64,000 nucleotides of DNA from Sinonovacula constricta. Taxonomy: Eukaryota > Mollusca > Bivalvia > Cardiida > Solecurtidae. The translations under genes and the position numbers were made by a program. Below, one piece after another: positions 1 to 11,875 of this stretch; the stretch's first letter is position 1; every line of letters begins with the position of its first letter. Location of the stretch: contig CM017556.1 in NCBI GenBank assembly GCA_007844125.1, positions 78,306,544 through 78,370,543 on the forward strand, read 5' to 3'. The notes beneath the pieces are model-generated. The model saw only the letters and a list, made by a program, of their open reading frames with translations. It did not search any database and had not been told where the DNA came from.

Positions 1-43
1 CGCGAATATCTTCCAGTTTCGCAGCGCCACCACCGGGAGTCAT
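1..43 (-). CDS. possible 5' coding exon running off the left edge
   Basis: The first 60 bases are clearly more GC-rich than the DNA that follows. On the minus strand an ATG at 43 opens a frame reading MTPGGGAAKLEDIR to the window edge. The composition looks coding, but the plus-strand frames are open here too, so strand and frame are not settled. I do not recognise the protein. A first exon of a gene lying left of the window is the best reading. Confidence 0.25.
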   Translation of the reverse strand, partial: MTPGGGAAKLEDIR

Positions 44-3000
44 ACAAAGACTTCCTGTCGGTGTATTGCATGCAAAACAATAATATAAAGCTGACAAATA
101 AAACAGACATTTCAAGAAAAGCGGCCACGGAAAATGAATAAATTTGAAAATGGATTAAAGATAAATATCGTTTTTGTATGTGTATTCATTGCCTGCTTTT
201 AGTTTCCATGAATCAGCAGTAAACATAACGAAACCGAGTGTAAGCAAAGAACTCGAATTCTCAATGAATCATAGACAAAGTCCCATTTAGACCTTATTGT
301 GGATGCTCTTTTTTGTCCATACATACTTCCACAGATACTGTGTGATTGGTGGTATTTATTGTGGCTACTCTTTGCCTAAACTGAACGAGAAAGACATAAT
401 ATTTAATTAAAATAAAATGAATAAGTCGGTGGATGAGGACACAAAAGAATGAAATATGTATGGGACCTGAAATCGGAAAGAAAAAAGAACCACAATCAAC
501 TATCAATATTTAAACACAAGTATAATTAGATTATACCGTTTCCTGTAGAATATGCACTTAAGTGTCTTTTTATACTGATTCTAGGAATAAGACAACGGTT
601 ATGAATCCCCTGACCCAGCGATGTCTCTGTATGGCCTGTGCCTGTTGTTCTGAGACGTTCAATTAATACAGCGGACCTTAAACACATCTTGGAGCCAGAC
701 TTCTTCCAGACAATATTAAAAATTACCATTGAGTTGTTAGTTGATGTGAACGTATTTAACTTTTTATATCAGAACATTTTGACAAATAGATCATAATAAA
801 CAACTAACAACATTGCAGGTGTGGTGTTCTTGGTGTGTGTTCTATTTTGATATATGTCCTACAGTATTGACAGACAGAGTTTATTATTACCTACTGCTGA
901 CATAGTATTAACTTATTTCATATCATAGGAACCCTGGTTTACATATTTTAGTACAGTAATTATATATATTGAGTAAATGCAGAAACCCTTTTGTCTGAAC
1001 TGTTTATTATGTTTAATTCAGTTTTTATTTTTATTGACATAATGTTTCTTTATAGTTGTATGTTGTTTTGACAATATAAACATGTCAAAATTTAGGTTAA
1101 TATGACCTAGTAAACTAGTCACAACAATACAGGTATGGTTTAAGTATTAATAAATAAATAAATAAAAATCTATAGTTTTAGTTATATATTTGTATTGATT
1201 GGGAATAAGCTTCCTCAGTTTTTTTCTGATTCGATGTGCATTGTTAAAACATAAAGCAATTAGCTAAAATAAGAAACGTGCCAATCAGAGCGTGCCAATA
1301 AAACTAAAGATATGTGTTTTAGTTACAGTAGGGTTATTCATCAACTGAACTGAATCACTTAAGTGCCATTTAATAGGTACCAGTACAGAACCATTGCCTA
1401 CCTTAAACACTATTTAATACTTAATATACGAAATAATTGGGTCTATGATTTAAAGCTAACAAGTTTATTTATTTACAATCTGCTTAAGTCCCTGCTTTAT
1501 ATAGGATAACTTTTCTTCTTGTAGTGTGAAAACCTTTGGCTCAAGGGTTTAGGTTTAAAACTATTAAACCTTTCATCCAGAGATGACACTCCTTCTTGGA
1601 TTGGCTTTTAGCATACTCTTTAATTAATGTTGTCAAAACAAACAAGAATATATATGTATTACAAATCATTTTTTATCCGTTTCGTTCATGTTAAGGTGTT
1701 TAAGCAAGAACACGTCTAAATAATGTACAGCAAATGTTTTAATGCAGCATGAAAAAAATCATTATGACAAATAAATACATATTATTTAAATTTGCAGATG
1801 ATTATGCCACACACGTCTCTCTTGAAATATTAATCATTATATGTTTAACAATAGCACATGTTTCATTCTCCTTTCACCATTTGATATAAATTGACTATGT
1901 GTAAGTACTCGATAAATGTGCCATTAAGTGGTCCTTTTAAATGATATAAACATGCGATTTAATCTCAATAAAATACATTTTAAACAGTTGTTTTGATAAC
2001 ATTCAAAAACATGATTCTGCCACCCATTCGATATGGAAAGTGAATTAGATTCTTCTATTATGTTGATGTTTGTTAACTGTCAAGTTATTTTGTTGATTAT
2101 ATGGAAAAATAAACAGTATTCAACACAATCCTGCCTCATGGTGTGTTAAAAGAAATGGTAAACCATTAAGAAAGCAATACTGAAGCAGACTGGGTTTTGA
2201 AATCTTTTAATAATATCTATACCTTTTCAAAGGACTGCGAAGAATTGATATTTCCTCTCTGCCTTCCTGGCAGTTGTCCTTCTGGTGGCTGGCCATGTCA
2301 TTGAATTTGAAGTTAACTGTCTCTGGAGAAATGGTTCTTGTCATGGGAACCGAAAACGTATCCTTTCAAGGTTTCAGCTTTATATGAACAGTTGCAGTAA
2401 TCCGCCTAATCTCCAGTCCTAGTCTGGACAAATACATTTATTATCGGGCACCTTAATTCACCAATAATAATATAAAACATACAAAATTGTATCATAAAAT
2501 ATTAAATTCTCGTTATATCCTAGATTTATGTGACAGTTGTCGCACAAAAAATATTTCTATGGTACCTATACTTATCACCATGCCTTATTGTTATAAATTG
2601 TTTTGACATTACAATTAATGGTGGTATCTAAAACTTTAGACCTTTTTTCCTCAAACAACCAAATAAATTATGGTGACATGAAAAGATTCAGCAAATGCTG
2701 GTTACTGAAATCCTCTAGCCAAGTGAAAAGTGCAGCCCCACTCATCATTACAAACATGCATTTTCTACCTTGGAGAGTGCATTTACTAATAATTAAGGTA
2801 TTTTCAAAATTTGTCCGTACTTGGACTAAAGAGTGATTTTATTCATAAAGTTATACCAAAATCCCCCCAAAATAGTTGTTCAAAACGCCTTGAGCTGTTT
2901 CACACCCTCTAACCATGTGTTCAAGATTGGAAGAAATTCATTTTGCAGGAACTGTAAATAAAATTGCATATTATGTAAAAAAATCACATAAATGAGACAC

Positions 3001-4761
3001 ACATATACTAATATGACAACCTGAAGTTGAATGTTTTTGTAAGTCAAGGAAAGAATTGCTTTATTGGTGTTCAGAACATCCACCCAGAAAAGAAAGCGCT
3101 CAAAGTTAAACACTTGATCCTAAGATGTGACCTTAATCAGTGGTATATACATTGGTAGTTCAATTTCTTGACAACATTCAAACTGAAGGTTATACAATAC
3201 GGGGCTCAGAATAAAATGAGTTTAATTTATTTGTCATGTGTTCATGGCATGAAATCACAGCAAAGGCAGCTCTATATTTGTTGCAAACTATTTATAGATA
3301 ACAGTAGTAACAGTGGGGGATTTGATTCTATAAATGGTTCTATTCCATCAATGATAAAAATGAATAGATTAGACCACACCTCCTTTTGCCGACTACAGGC
3401 TGCAAAGTACAAGAAAATAAAGCAAATTAATACTTCTTATCCACGGAAAATAAAGCAAATATTTTTATATATATATATGCTTTATTTTCTTTCTGTACAA
3501 AGAAATAATGCACCTTTTAAAGTTGCAGACATGAGTTGTTGTTTCGGATAATCTTATCCAGAATTTTAAAATGAATAGTTACTATTTATCACCTTTAATA
3601 AGAAAATTTTCGTTCATTTAGAGTTGCATTTTAAAATTTCATTTCTAGTTTAAACGACAGCACAACATTCAATGATATTTTCACGTTTTCGGGATTTTTC
3701 ACCTCAAATCTAGGCATTAATTGTCCTTTAATTGTTAGGTCGGCATCTTCTTGAGTGAAGCAATTAAAGCAATTAGTCTGAACACAAATACGAACAGTCA
3801 TTTTTATGCACAATCTACTTTTTTCGTAAACTCTTTATAGCTTCGTTTACCTCAGAAACAGGGAATTCTTTTCTGTCGATGCGTATTCATATTTTCGTTT
3901 GACTAATCGTGTTGTTACTATGCGGACGCATTCTTTCTTTTTGTTATATCGTGCCTATGCATATAGGTAAAATGAATACATAAACATTGACCAAAGTTGT
4001 ATCATCATAGTAATTATGCCATATTCTAACCACTCATTTGAAATGTACGGGTGGAAAATCAAGCCATGTTCGGATTTTTTTCCTGAATTAATGAACATTT
4101 AATAAATAGAAGCAAGTGATTAACATTCGATATATTGCCAATGCGTAAGACCCACCACAAAATTACAGAAAACAATATATTGTCTACCTCCAACCAGTCA
4201 CTTTCAGTTAATTAGTCCTACATTGTGTGGCCTTAATTGCGTTTGAAACAGCACCACTTTGTCCTAAAGGTGGTTTCAACAGTTTGGACCGACATTTGTT
4301 TTCTTCAAATAACCAAATAAGTCATTGTTACCTGAAAATGTCCTGCAGAATACTGCTCAATTATGCCCTACATCTGTGTAAACAGTGAAGCCTAGATCCC
4401 CAGTCGTCATTACCAATAGGAATTTCCTATCTGAGTCACGCAGTAAAATGTAGCTATTTAACTAAGAAAATCACATGAAAACTTACTTTTGCGATCACTG
4501 TATATCGTCATCCGAATAGGTCACCCTGACGTCGATATTTATAGCAAAGATCACGTTCATGCTTACTTGTAGATTTGGAAGAAGAAAAAACTTTCTAGAA
4601 ACTTTTCTTGTGAATTGCACTGCCAAACAATATTGGTAATGTTAAAAATCGTTTTTCTTTTTCCTCAAGTATGAGTTTAGCAGAAAGCAAGCACAATTTC
4701 AACAAACGCAGCGGAAATATATTCTACATGTATTTGAAACTACCGGATACCACCATTAAAT
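44..4761. other. gene-free AT-rich stretch
   Basis: No exon with a recognisable protein was found. Short open frames at 2603-2836, 3168-3551 and 3631-3813 have AT-driven composition and no family resemblance. One frame at 2249-2422 (minus no start, plus strand) could be a decayed or partial secreted-peptide exon and is discussed as a finding. Confidence 0.5.
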
Positions 4762-5127
4762 CTAGCAGCATTATCTAGCAGCATTATCTAGCAGCATTAT
4801 CTGGCAGCATTATCTAGCAGCATTATTTAGCAGCATTATCTAGCAGCATTATCTAGCAGCATTATTTAGCAGCATTATCTAGCAGCATTATCTAGCAGCA
4901 TTATCTAGCAGCATTATCTAGCAGCATTATTTAGCAGCATTATCTGGCAGCAGCATTATTTAGCAGCATTATCTAGCAGCATTATCTAGCAGCATTATCT
5001 AGCAGCATTATTTAGCAGCATTATTTAGCAGCATTATCTAGCAGCATTATCTAGCAGCATTATCTAGCAGCATTATCTAGCAGCACTATTTAGCAGCATT
5101 ATCTAGCAGCATTATCTAGCAGCATTA
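4762..5127. repeat. 13-bp minisatellite, about 28 copies
   Basis: Head-to-tail copies of CTAGCAGCATTAT, with a common variant TTAGCAGCATTAT and an occasional CTGGCAGC form. One copy near 4948 carries an extra CAG, which shifts the phase. The flanks are unique sequence. Confidence 0.95.
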
Positions 5128-6481
5128 TTTCAAAATCCCAAAGCAGATAATCAGTTGTGTTTTCCAACACGGTAATACCAGGGTGTTCACTGTGGTGAGT
5201 TTCCGTGCTTTAAAGCTGTGGAAGAAGGCTTGCATTGTCACTAAGTAATAGTTGCAGGATGGCTGTAGCTATGTTACATGTGCTTGAATCGCGCATAAAA
5301 ATCAGTTTTTAATTGAAAAAAAAAACCCACAACGTTGGATCAAGTTGTACAAATTCTCTAATAAATTTGTTTTGTCTTTAAATTAAAACGCATCAGCTTT
5401 CCTATTCTTTAATCTAAATCCGGTCAATAAGCAAGGTGCACTCTGATTCATACTTTTACCATGTATGACGAAATATGAAGTAGGCCTAAAGACGTACTGG
5501 AACACTTCATAATGTATTTTTAAAGGAAAAGTTCTAACTCTTGATCAGAGTGTATAGTTCAATTTGATTTATTCGGATATGTTTTGAAAAAAAAAATCAT
5601 GAGCTAGAAATAACGAAGGGGTGCCCTGTTCATTGAACGAATGATTAGAGCTTTGCCATTACCTCTAGGTCCCTCTATCCGCACCCCGCCAAAGAAAGTG
5701 CGTGACATTAAAAGCATAAATAGCTACGTCCTTGGTTATATATAAATACTATACCATTGAAGGGGATGCTCGCTATATGCCTATAGATAAAAGGTGAGCG
5801 TAAATAAAACCATTCGACGACCAGGTGATCGCACGTATTGTCAACCTGAGGTTGGTAAGGTCTACCGAGTTGCTACTGAGGAATGACAATACGAGCCATC
5901 AACCTAATGGAATGTGATATTTATTTTAATATAGCAAACAGACACTGAAAAAAGAATTCTCAAAAGACACAGTCCAATGTTAAGGACAAAAGCCAAAGGT
6001 TAAGAGTCAAAACACAAAAAAGTTCAGCGAAACGTAACATGTGTGAGAGTGTGGCGAGGGACGTGGTCACTGGTAACAAGTACCACGTTGCAATGGATAA
6101 TGTATTTCTACGCGCTCAAGAGGGTGGTTTATTTACAAATTTGATTCTAATTGCATTTCCTAACTCAACAAACGGTTACATAATCACTTACATACTTCAC
6201 TCTCAAACTGAAAGGCACATTCAACACTCACATGACTAACATTGTCGTGATACTTGCTTTTAAAATGTATGAACTGTCGCTTCTGCTACTTTCTATTCAA
6301 TATTACACTTGTTTGTCTGACATACAGGCTAGCTTATGTACCAATATTTGTCTGTTAGATGACAGTAAAAGTGTAAAGCGGGTTACTTTGAAACGTCAGA
6401 TGGTGTTACTATTGAACGATGAACGAACAGAATAGTTATCCTTAACAGATCTATGTCATCTTTCCAAGCATAATTGCTGAT

Positions 6482-7579
6482 TGGTACTAGCGGAACTGAT
6501 GTGTACTAGCGGTACTGATGTGTACTAGAGGTATTGAAGTGTACTAACGGTACTGCTGTGTACTAGCGGTACTCATGTGTACTAGCGGTACTCATGTGTA
6601 CTAGCGGAACTGATGTGTACTGACTGGCGGTACTGATGTGTACTAGCGGTACTGATGTGTACTAGCGGTACTGAAGTGTACTAGTAATACTGGTGTATAC
6701 TAGCGGTACTGATGTGTACTGATGTGTACTAGCGGTACTGAAGTGTAATAGCGGTACTGATGTGTACAAGCGGTACTGATGTGTACAAGCGGTACTGATG
6801 TGTACTAGCGTTACTGATGTGTACTAGCGGTACTGCAGTGTACTGATGTGTACTAGCAGTACTTGTGTTTACAAGAGGTACTGATGTGTACTAGCGGTAT
6901 TGAAGTGTACTAACGGTACTGATGTGTACTAGCGATACTGCTGTGTACTACTAGCGGTACTGATATGTATTAGCGGTATTGAAATGTTCTAGGGGTACTG
7001 ATGTGTTTTAACAGTGAAGATGTGTACTAGCGGTACTGATGTGTACTAGCGGTACTGATATGTACTAGCGGTACTGATGTGTACTGATGTGTACTGCGTT
7101 ACTGATGTGTACTGCGGTACTGATGTGTACTAGCGGTACTGATTTGTGCTAGCGGTACTGATGTGTACTAGCGGTACTGATGTGTACTGATGTGTACTGC
7201 GTTACTGATGTGTACTGCGGTACTGATGTGTACTAGCGGTACTGATTTGTACTAGCGGTACTGATGTGTACTGATGTGTACTGCGTTACTGATGTGTACT
7301 GCGGTACTGATGTGTACTAGCGGTACTGATTTGTACTAGCGGTACTGATGTGTACTAGCGGTACTGATGTGTTCTAGCGGTATTGATGTGTACTAGCGGT
7401 ACTGATGTGTACAAGGGGTACTGATGTGTACTAGTGGTACTGATGTGTATTAGCGGTGATGATGTGTACTAGCGGTACTGATGTGTACTAGCGGTGACGA
7501 TGTGTACTAGCGGTGATGATGTGTACTAGCGGTGATGATGTGTACTGCGGTACTGATGTGTACTGGCGATACTGATGAC
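6482..7579. repeat. 19-bp minisatellite, about 55 copies, irregular
   Basis: The basic unit is TGTACTAGCGGTACTGATG. Many copies are internally shortened (TGTACTGATG joins, TGTACTGCG) and there are higher-order blocks: a block containing TGTACTGATGTGTACTGCG recurs near 7080, 7190 and 7270. Toward the right end several copies read GGTGATGATG instead of GGTACTGATG. Confidence 0.95.
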
Positions 7580-7619
7580 TTCTTGTGATATTCCATCAAA
7601 TCTAGGTCCGCCTGTATCT

Positions 7620-8450
7620 GAATTATTATCACCCATCCCATCTATTTCAGATCATTCTACCTAAATTAATAGATTCTCGTTTCGGCCATATGCTCTGAAA
7701 CATCACAAGTATATGCCTTAAACTTGACTTACTATAAACTTATGCTAAGCAATAAAACGTTCTCATATTTACTGAAACATGGCTTTCATCTTTAAAATCA
7801 CCCGACGATATCTTGATCCATAATGGTGTAATACATTTCTGCAACGACCGAATGAATATAAATGGCAACAGTACTACACTGTATATACGACCTGGTCTAA
7901 CAACGGTCAGGAGATACGATTTTTAGGTCGTAGAACTGGTGGCATTATGGATTGATAAAACCAACCAAAATGAAAAACTTCTTAAAGGGGGATTCTACGG
8001 ATCCATGTTTGAATAATGATTAATTGACACTAGGGGAAAGTATTAATAAAGCTTTTATGAACCAGAACAGAACATTACTTGTTGCGGGTATTTCAAAAAT
8101 AACATGTTAACTTCTTCAAGTAACATAGTGTCTCGACTTATATTTTCAAGTTGCAAAGATCAACTGATAACATAACCAGCACAATATACCGAACAAACAG
8201 TATCATTGATATAATGTTTGTCTACACAACTGACCATGCTATTGCAAGTCTAACCACAACACTTTATCTCACTTTAACTTGACTCCTTTGACTTATTATC
8301 ACAGTACTAAAGAATTAAGAACTTTACCGTTGAGTAGAAAAAATGGAAAGAGAAGGACGCAAAATGTCGAAGCACTCAGACAACAACTAGAAAATCTTTA
8401 CCTAGAAACATAAGTAATGCTTGACGCCCTCGATATAGCCGCTCAGTCAC
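7620..8450 (+). mobile_element. decayed non-LTR retrotransposon, endonuclease-like part
   Basis: Around 7771 the plus strand reads TETWLSSLKSPDDILIHNGV, which resembles the ETWL...D segment of apurinic-type endonucleases of Jockey/CR1-like LINEs. About 100 bases on come LYIRPGLTTVRRYDF and VVELVALWID, again family-like, then NSIIDIMFV...DHA near 8200. Stops and frame changes interrupt it throughout. It probably belongs with the reverse-transcriptase relic near 10.1 kb. Confidence 0.5.
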
Positions 8451-10060
8451 TGATCAATGCAAGCAATCCATAAAACTATAACTGTGCAGCCCTACGACAT
8501 CCCTTTAATCTACAATGCCTTATTTGCCAACAACACAACTGAAAGATGGGGCCTGAATTCTGGAATAAGTTATAAATATCAATATCAATGTATACCAACC
8601 ATGTATTACTTCGGACAAATTGCAGACATACCTTACCTTTCAACGTTTTTCATTCCAGTTCCCAATCAGCCTTTATACATATTTAACTAGAGTAAGTTAT
8701 ACTATTTTCATCACATGTCCATCAAACACATGTGGACGGGAGCTGATAAGCCCATTCCACATCAAAGAAGGTTTTTTTTTCTCTGCTGTCCGTTCTCCAC
8801 GCTACTTAACTTGCTTTGGCATCTTTCATCTCCCTCAGCTTAGTAAGAAAAATCTCATCCAACTATTTCAGCAAGTTATAGACCCTTATCGCTGCCTCTG
8901 TATTCATACTCGAAAAGTGCATATAAAAGCATGCTAACAACTAGATTACTTCTAAAAATCTGTCTATAAACTGCTACCATAAAGTTTTGGTAAGTACTGC
9001 GTGTTCAAATCCCCTTTTCGGCATTTTGAGTTAACAATGTCATTTTTTTCCACAGGACATGGCCAGAAGTTGTCAAGCATGCATGGAGCTACCGGAAACG
9101 TTTACGACAATGAGGATGCCAACAGTTGAAATTATGACGTCATAAGCGGGATATACAAAACAACATTTTATGCACAATATGATTATATTAAGAGTTTTTA
9201 TAAAGATTTCAATACTGACTATAATCGTGAGAGAGAAATCATTAATATGCAATTAAATTTAAAAAAAGACTGGACAAAATTCGAATGAATACCCCCTTTT
9301 GCGATAATGTCCCAACAGTGATGATGTCATAACGACCATTTAACGTAAATTGTCGGACCTATCTGAACATATTGATTTTTCGCAACATTGCAAAGTTTAT
9401 AACTCAAATAACACATAAAGTCACTTAGAAAGAACAAATAAGAATATATGACACAGTCCTATGCGCATTGCAACATATACCAAAATTTGAAAAAAAACAC
9501 AGGACAAAGGAATTCACATGCAAGCCAAATGTAAAAGTGAGAATAAATCTGTGATTGGCAAAAGGAACCGACTGGGGTGCTTAAACCGGTTTTACAGAGC
9601 TCTAACCTCACACTTTCTCAAGGAAGGGATTTCTCAAATGCAAGCAATGAAAAGAAAACTGATCTATTTGAATAAATATGTCCAAGCGCTGACGTTTTCA
9701 GTGATAGTTATGACGAACGTAGTGACGTCATTAAAATAATGTCCACATATTTAGCAGAGATAAGCATTATTATCTATTAAAAAATAATTACTCAAAATTG
9801 TTTATTGTACACGAATATATTTAAATCAAGAAAAACAATTTGACCAAAGAAATGTAAATGGTTTTAGCATCCTGTTCATGTGAAGATGGAATTAAGGAAC
9901 TAAAGTCAACTGTCTATCAAAGGAAATACACGTAACAATCCTCATAGGATGAATGAAATGACAATATGATTTCTGTTATTCGTTCATACTCATTGGATGT
10001 AGCACTAAAATGTTAAACTATCAATATAAAGACCCTTCACAAATATTCCTTCGGAATTCT
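8451..10060. other. no confident gene; possible insertion inside the LINE relic
   Basis: The distance from the endonuclease-like motif (7771) to the reverse-transcriptase motif (about 10210) exceeds what a compact LINE would give, so this stretch may contain inserted sequence. It holds open frames at 8457-8690, 8620-8937 and 9518-9739 without recognisable similarity, and a candidate terminal exon at 9056-9129. Confidence 0.35.
9056..9129 (+). CDS. candidate terminal exon of an unknown gene
   Basis: A pyrimidine-rich tract ending TTTTTTTCCACAG immediately precedes this segment, a strong 3' splice site. With a phase-1 upstream exon the frame reads HGQKLSSMHGATGNVYDNED followed by ANS and a TGA stop, a plausible hydrophilic C-terminus. 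No upstream exon was identified and I do not recognise the sequence, so it may be fortuitous. Confidence 0.25.
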
Positions 10061-10240
10061 TTCGAGGAGTTCCCATAACAAATAGTGCATCTGACTGTTC
10101 TACTTTTTTTCTCGGAGTTTCACAAGGGTCTATTTTGGGACCCATGCTATTTCTGTTAAACATAAAATACAAAGTCACTCTTATACGTTCTAATACCAGG
10201 TTGTTTGTAGACGACACCATTGTTCATTGCTGTTGAAGGC
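10060..10240 (+). pseudogene. reverse-transcriptase relic of a Jockey/CR1-like LINE
   Basis: From 10090 a continuous plus-strand frame reads STFFLGVSQGSILGPMLFLL and, 60 bases later, RLFVDDTIVHC. These are the two hallmark blocks of LINE reverse transcriptases, usually GVPQGSVLGPLLFLLYIND and RLFADDT. The second Ala of the catalytic block is Val here. The frame is lost on both sides, so the element is dead. Confidence 0.85.
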
Positions 10241-10429
10241 CCGCTTACGACTGTCGTTTCTCTTAATATCAACTTAAAAAAAACATACTTTTGTGGTCCA
10301 ATATATGGCTGGTTACCTTTAGCCTAGTTTTCACGAAAATCTAAGTGACATTTACATCCTGGCATACAGTTTTCTCAAATTTTTGAATAATGTTCTTAAC
10401 CAAAAGAGCCTTTACCGTTTCAATACTAA

Positions 10430-11110
10430 ACTATCATTCGTCCACTTCTTGATTACTACGACGTCACCTGGGCAAATTTCCCAAACTAAAGCCGATCTGG
10501 GGGTGGAAACATAATGTTCGTCTTTTATCGGAGTCTCTTTTACCAAATTCACAGGAATACCAGAAGTCTTCAGAAGAACAAACCTCTACAGTTCCTATTT
10601 CCTACGGTCAACTATAAGCGAGTGGTATTCTCTCGACAACCCTTAAAAATTATGCAGCTAGAAAAGCAAAACGTGCAATATGTCATGCGTTTTTAACTTA
10701 GGACTTTGCTATAACGGAAAATGCTTTATTGACTTACACATTATCTCTCTATTCCCCTTATAAAAACAAGATATATATTGTATAGAAATGTTAAAGGGTT
10801 TAAAGGTCTGTACAAGTCATAATGAACGTTTAGTTGAATAAAATTTAAAATATTTATTCAGTTTATCTTTAATTTCTATTTCGAGTCTTCGCCCTTTATT
10901 ACTGAAAAGAGATATTTTGTATTCGATTCTACCCCAAAGGCTTACATTTGCTGTGCGAAACCGTATAATGATACAGAAAAACAGATAAAAAGATCATTCA
11001 ATTTACACAAAACAGCCCTGGGTGCCGCCAGTCTTATTGAATAACTACAGCGTATACTCCGAAATCACTCAGCATACAAACTATTTCTAATACCACAGTA
11101 TGACAAGGTC
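10430..11110 (+). mobile_element. probable 3' part of the same LINE relic
   Basis: Near 10445 the plus strand reads LLDYYDVTWAN, resembling the PLLDYCDVVWGN segment found downstream of the reverse transcriptase in Jockey/CR1-like elements. Around 10990-11060 a degraded SF..YTKTALGAASLIE-like piece suggests the C-terminal SF.Y.GA..WN segment. Many stops and frame changes are present. No clear target-site duplication or tail was seen. Confidence 0.45.
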
Positions 11111-11875
11111 CTATGAGCATTGGTTTAAAAAGTACAATAAAAAGGTATTCATGAGTCAGTTTAATGTATAAATAACACAAATCACAATGCGTTATTTTAC
11201 TAACTTTCAATGTTTTGGAAAAAGGTAGTACAACATATTTGAATATGTTTCAAAACTTATCAGCAGTACAAGAGAAAGCAACTCAATTCAGATCCCGACA
11301 AGGAATGAAGTAACATCATGATGAAAGTTATTGTCTGATTATATAATAAAACAAAACTAGTACAAATTATTTTTGTTTATTTTCCACAATATAGGCTACA
11401 CAGGACGCATTTTCTACATTAAATGTCACAATACTCACACCAATACGTGACACCCTTGGGATGGTGTGTTGTATTGCATTATTGCCCTATGGTCTTGGTT
11501 CACCTCATGAAATGGTTACATTTTGTGTGCAATTACTGACAAGCTTACACCAGCCTATCAAGCAATGGAAGTGTCGAGCGCGTTGTCTCGCGACATTTCT
11601 GGTTAACTTATGTTCAATCAATTTTTCCCCCGTTGTTTAACACTAAGCAGAATTACTTAGAGTGTATATTGGGAACAATACAGAAAGGAAGACACTCTGT
11701 CGGACAAGACCTGTAGGGCAAATATTTTGACTTGCAAATCTAATATTATACATATTTCGCCAGTTAGTTACTTTACAATGGTTTTATAAGGCAAACAATG
11801 TTTGTGAAACGTTAGTACACTTACGCTTCAACCCAAGGGCTGTTTCGGAAGACCACTACAGTCCGAAAACCCAGC

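Noticed and set aside
3168..3551. 127-codon open frame
   Set aside because: AT-driven composition, no recognisable domain and no splice or promoter context.
5833..5894. Imperfect cruciform (CGTATTGTCA...TGACAATACG)
   Set aside because: 10-bp arms without further copies, a gene or other context; too little to separate from chance in AT-rich DNA.
8620..8937. 105-codon open frame
   Set aside because: It lies in the LINE/insertion region and has no resemblance to a known protein. Length alone is not enough.
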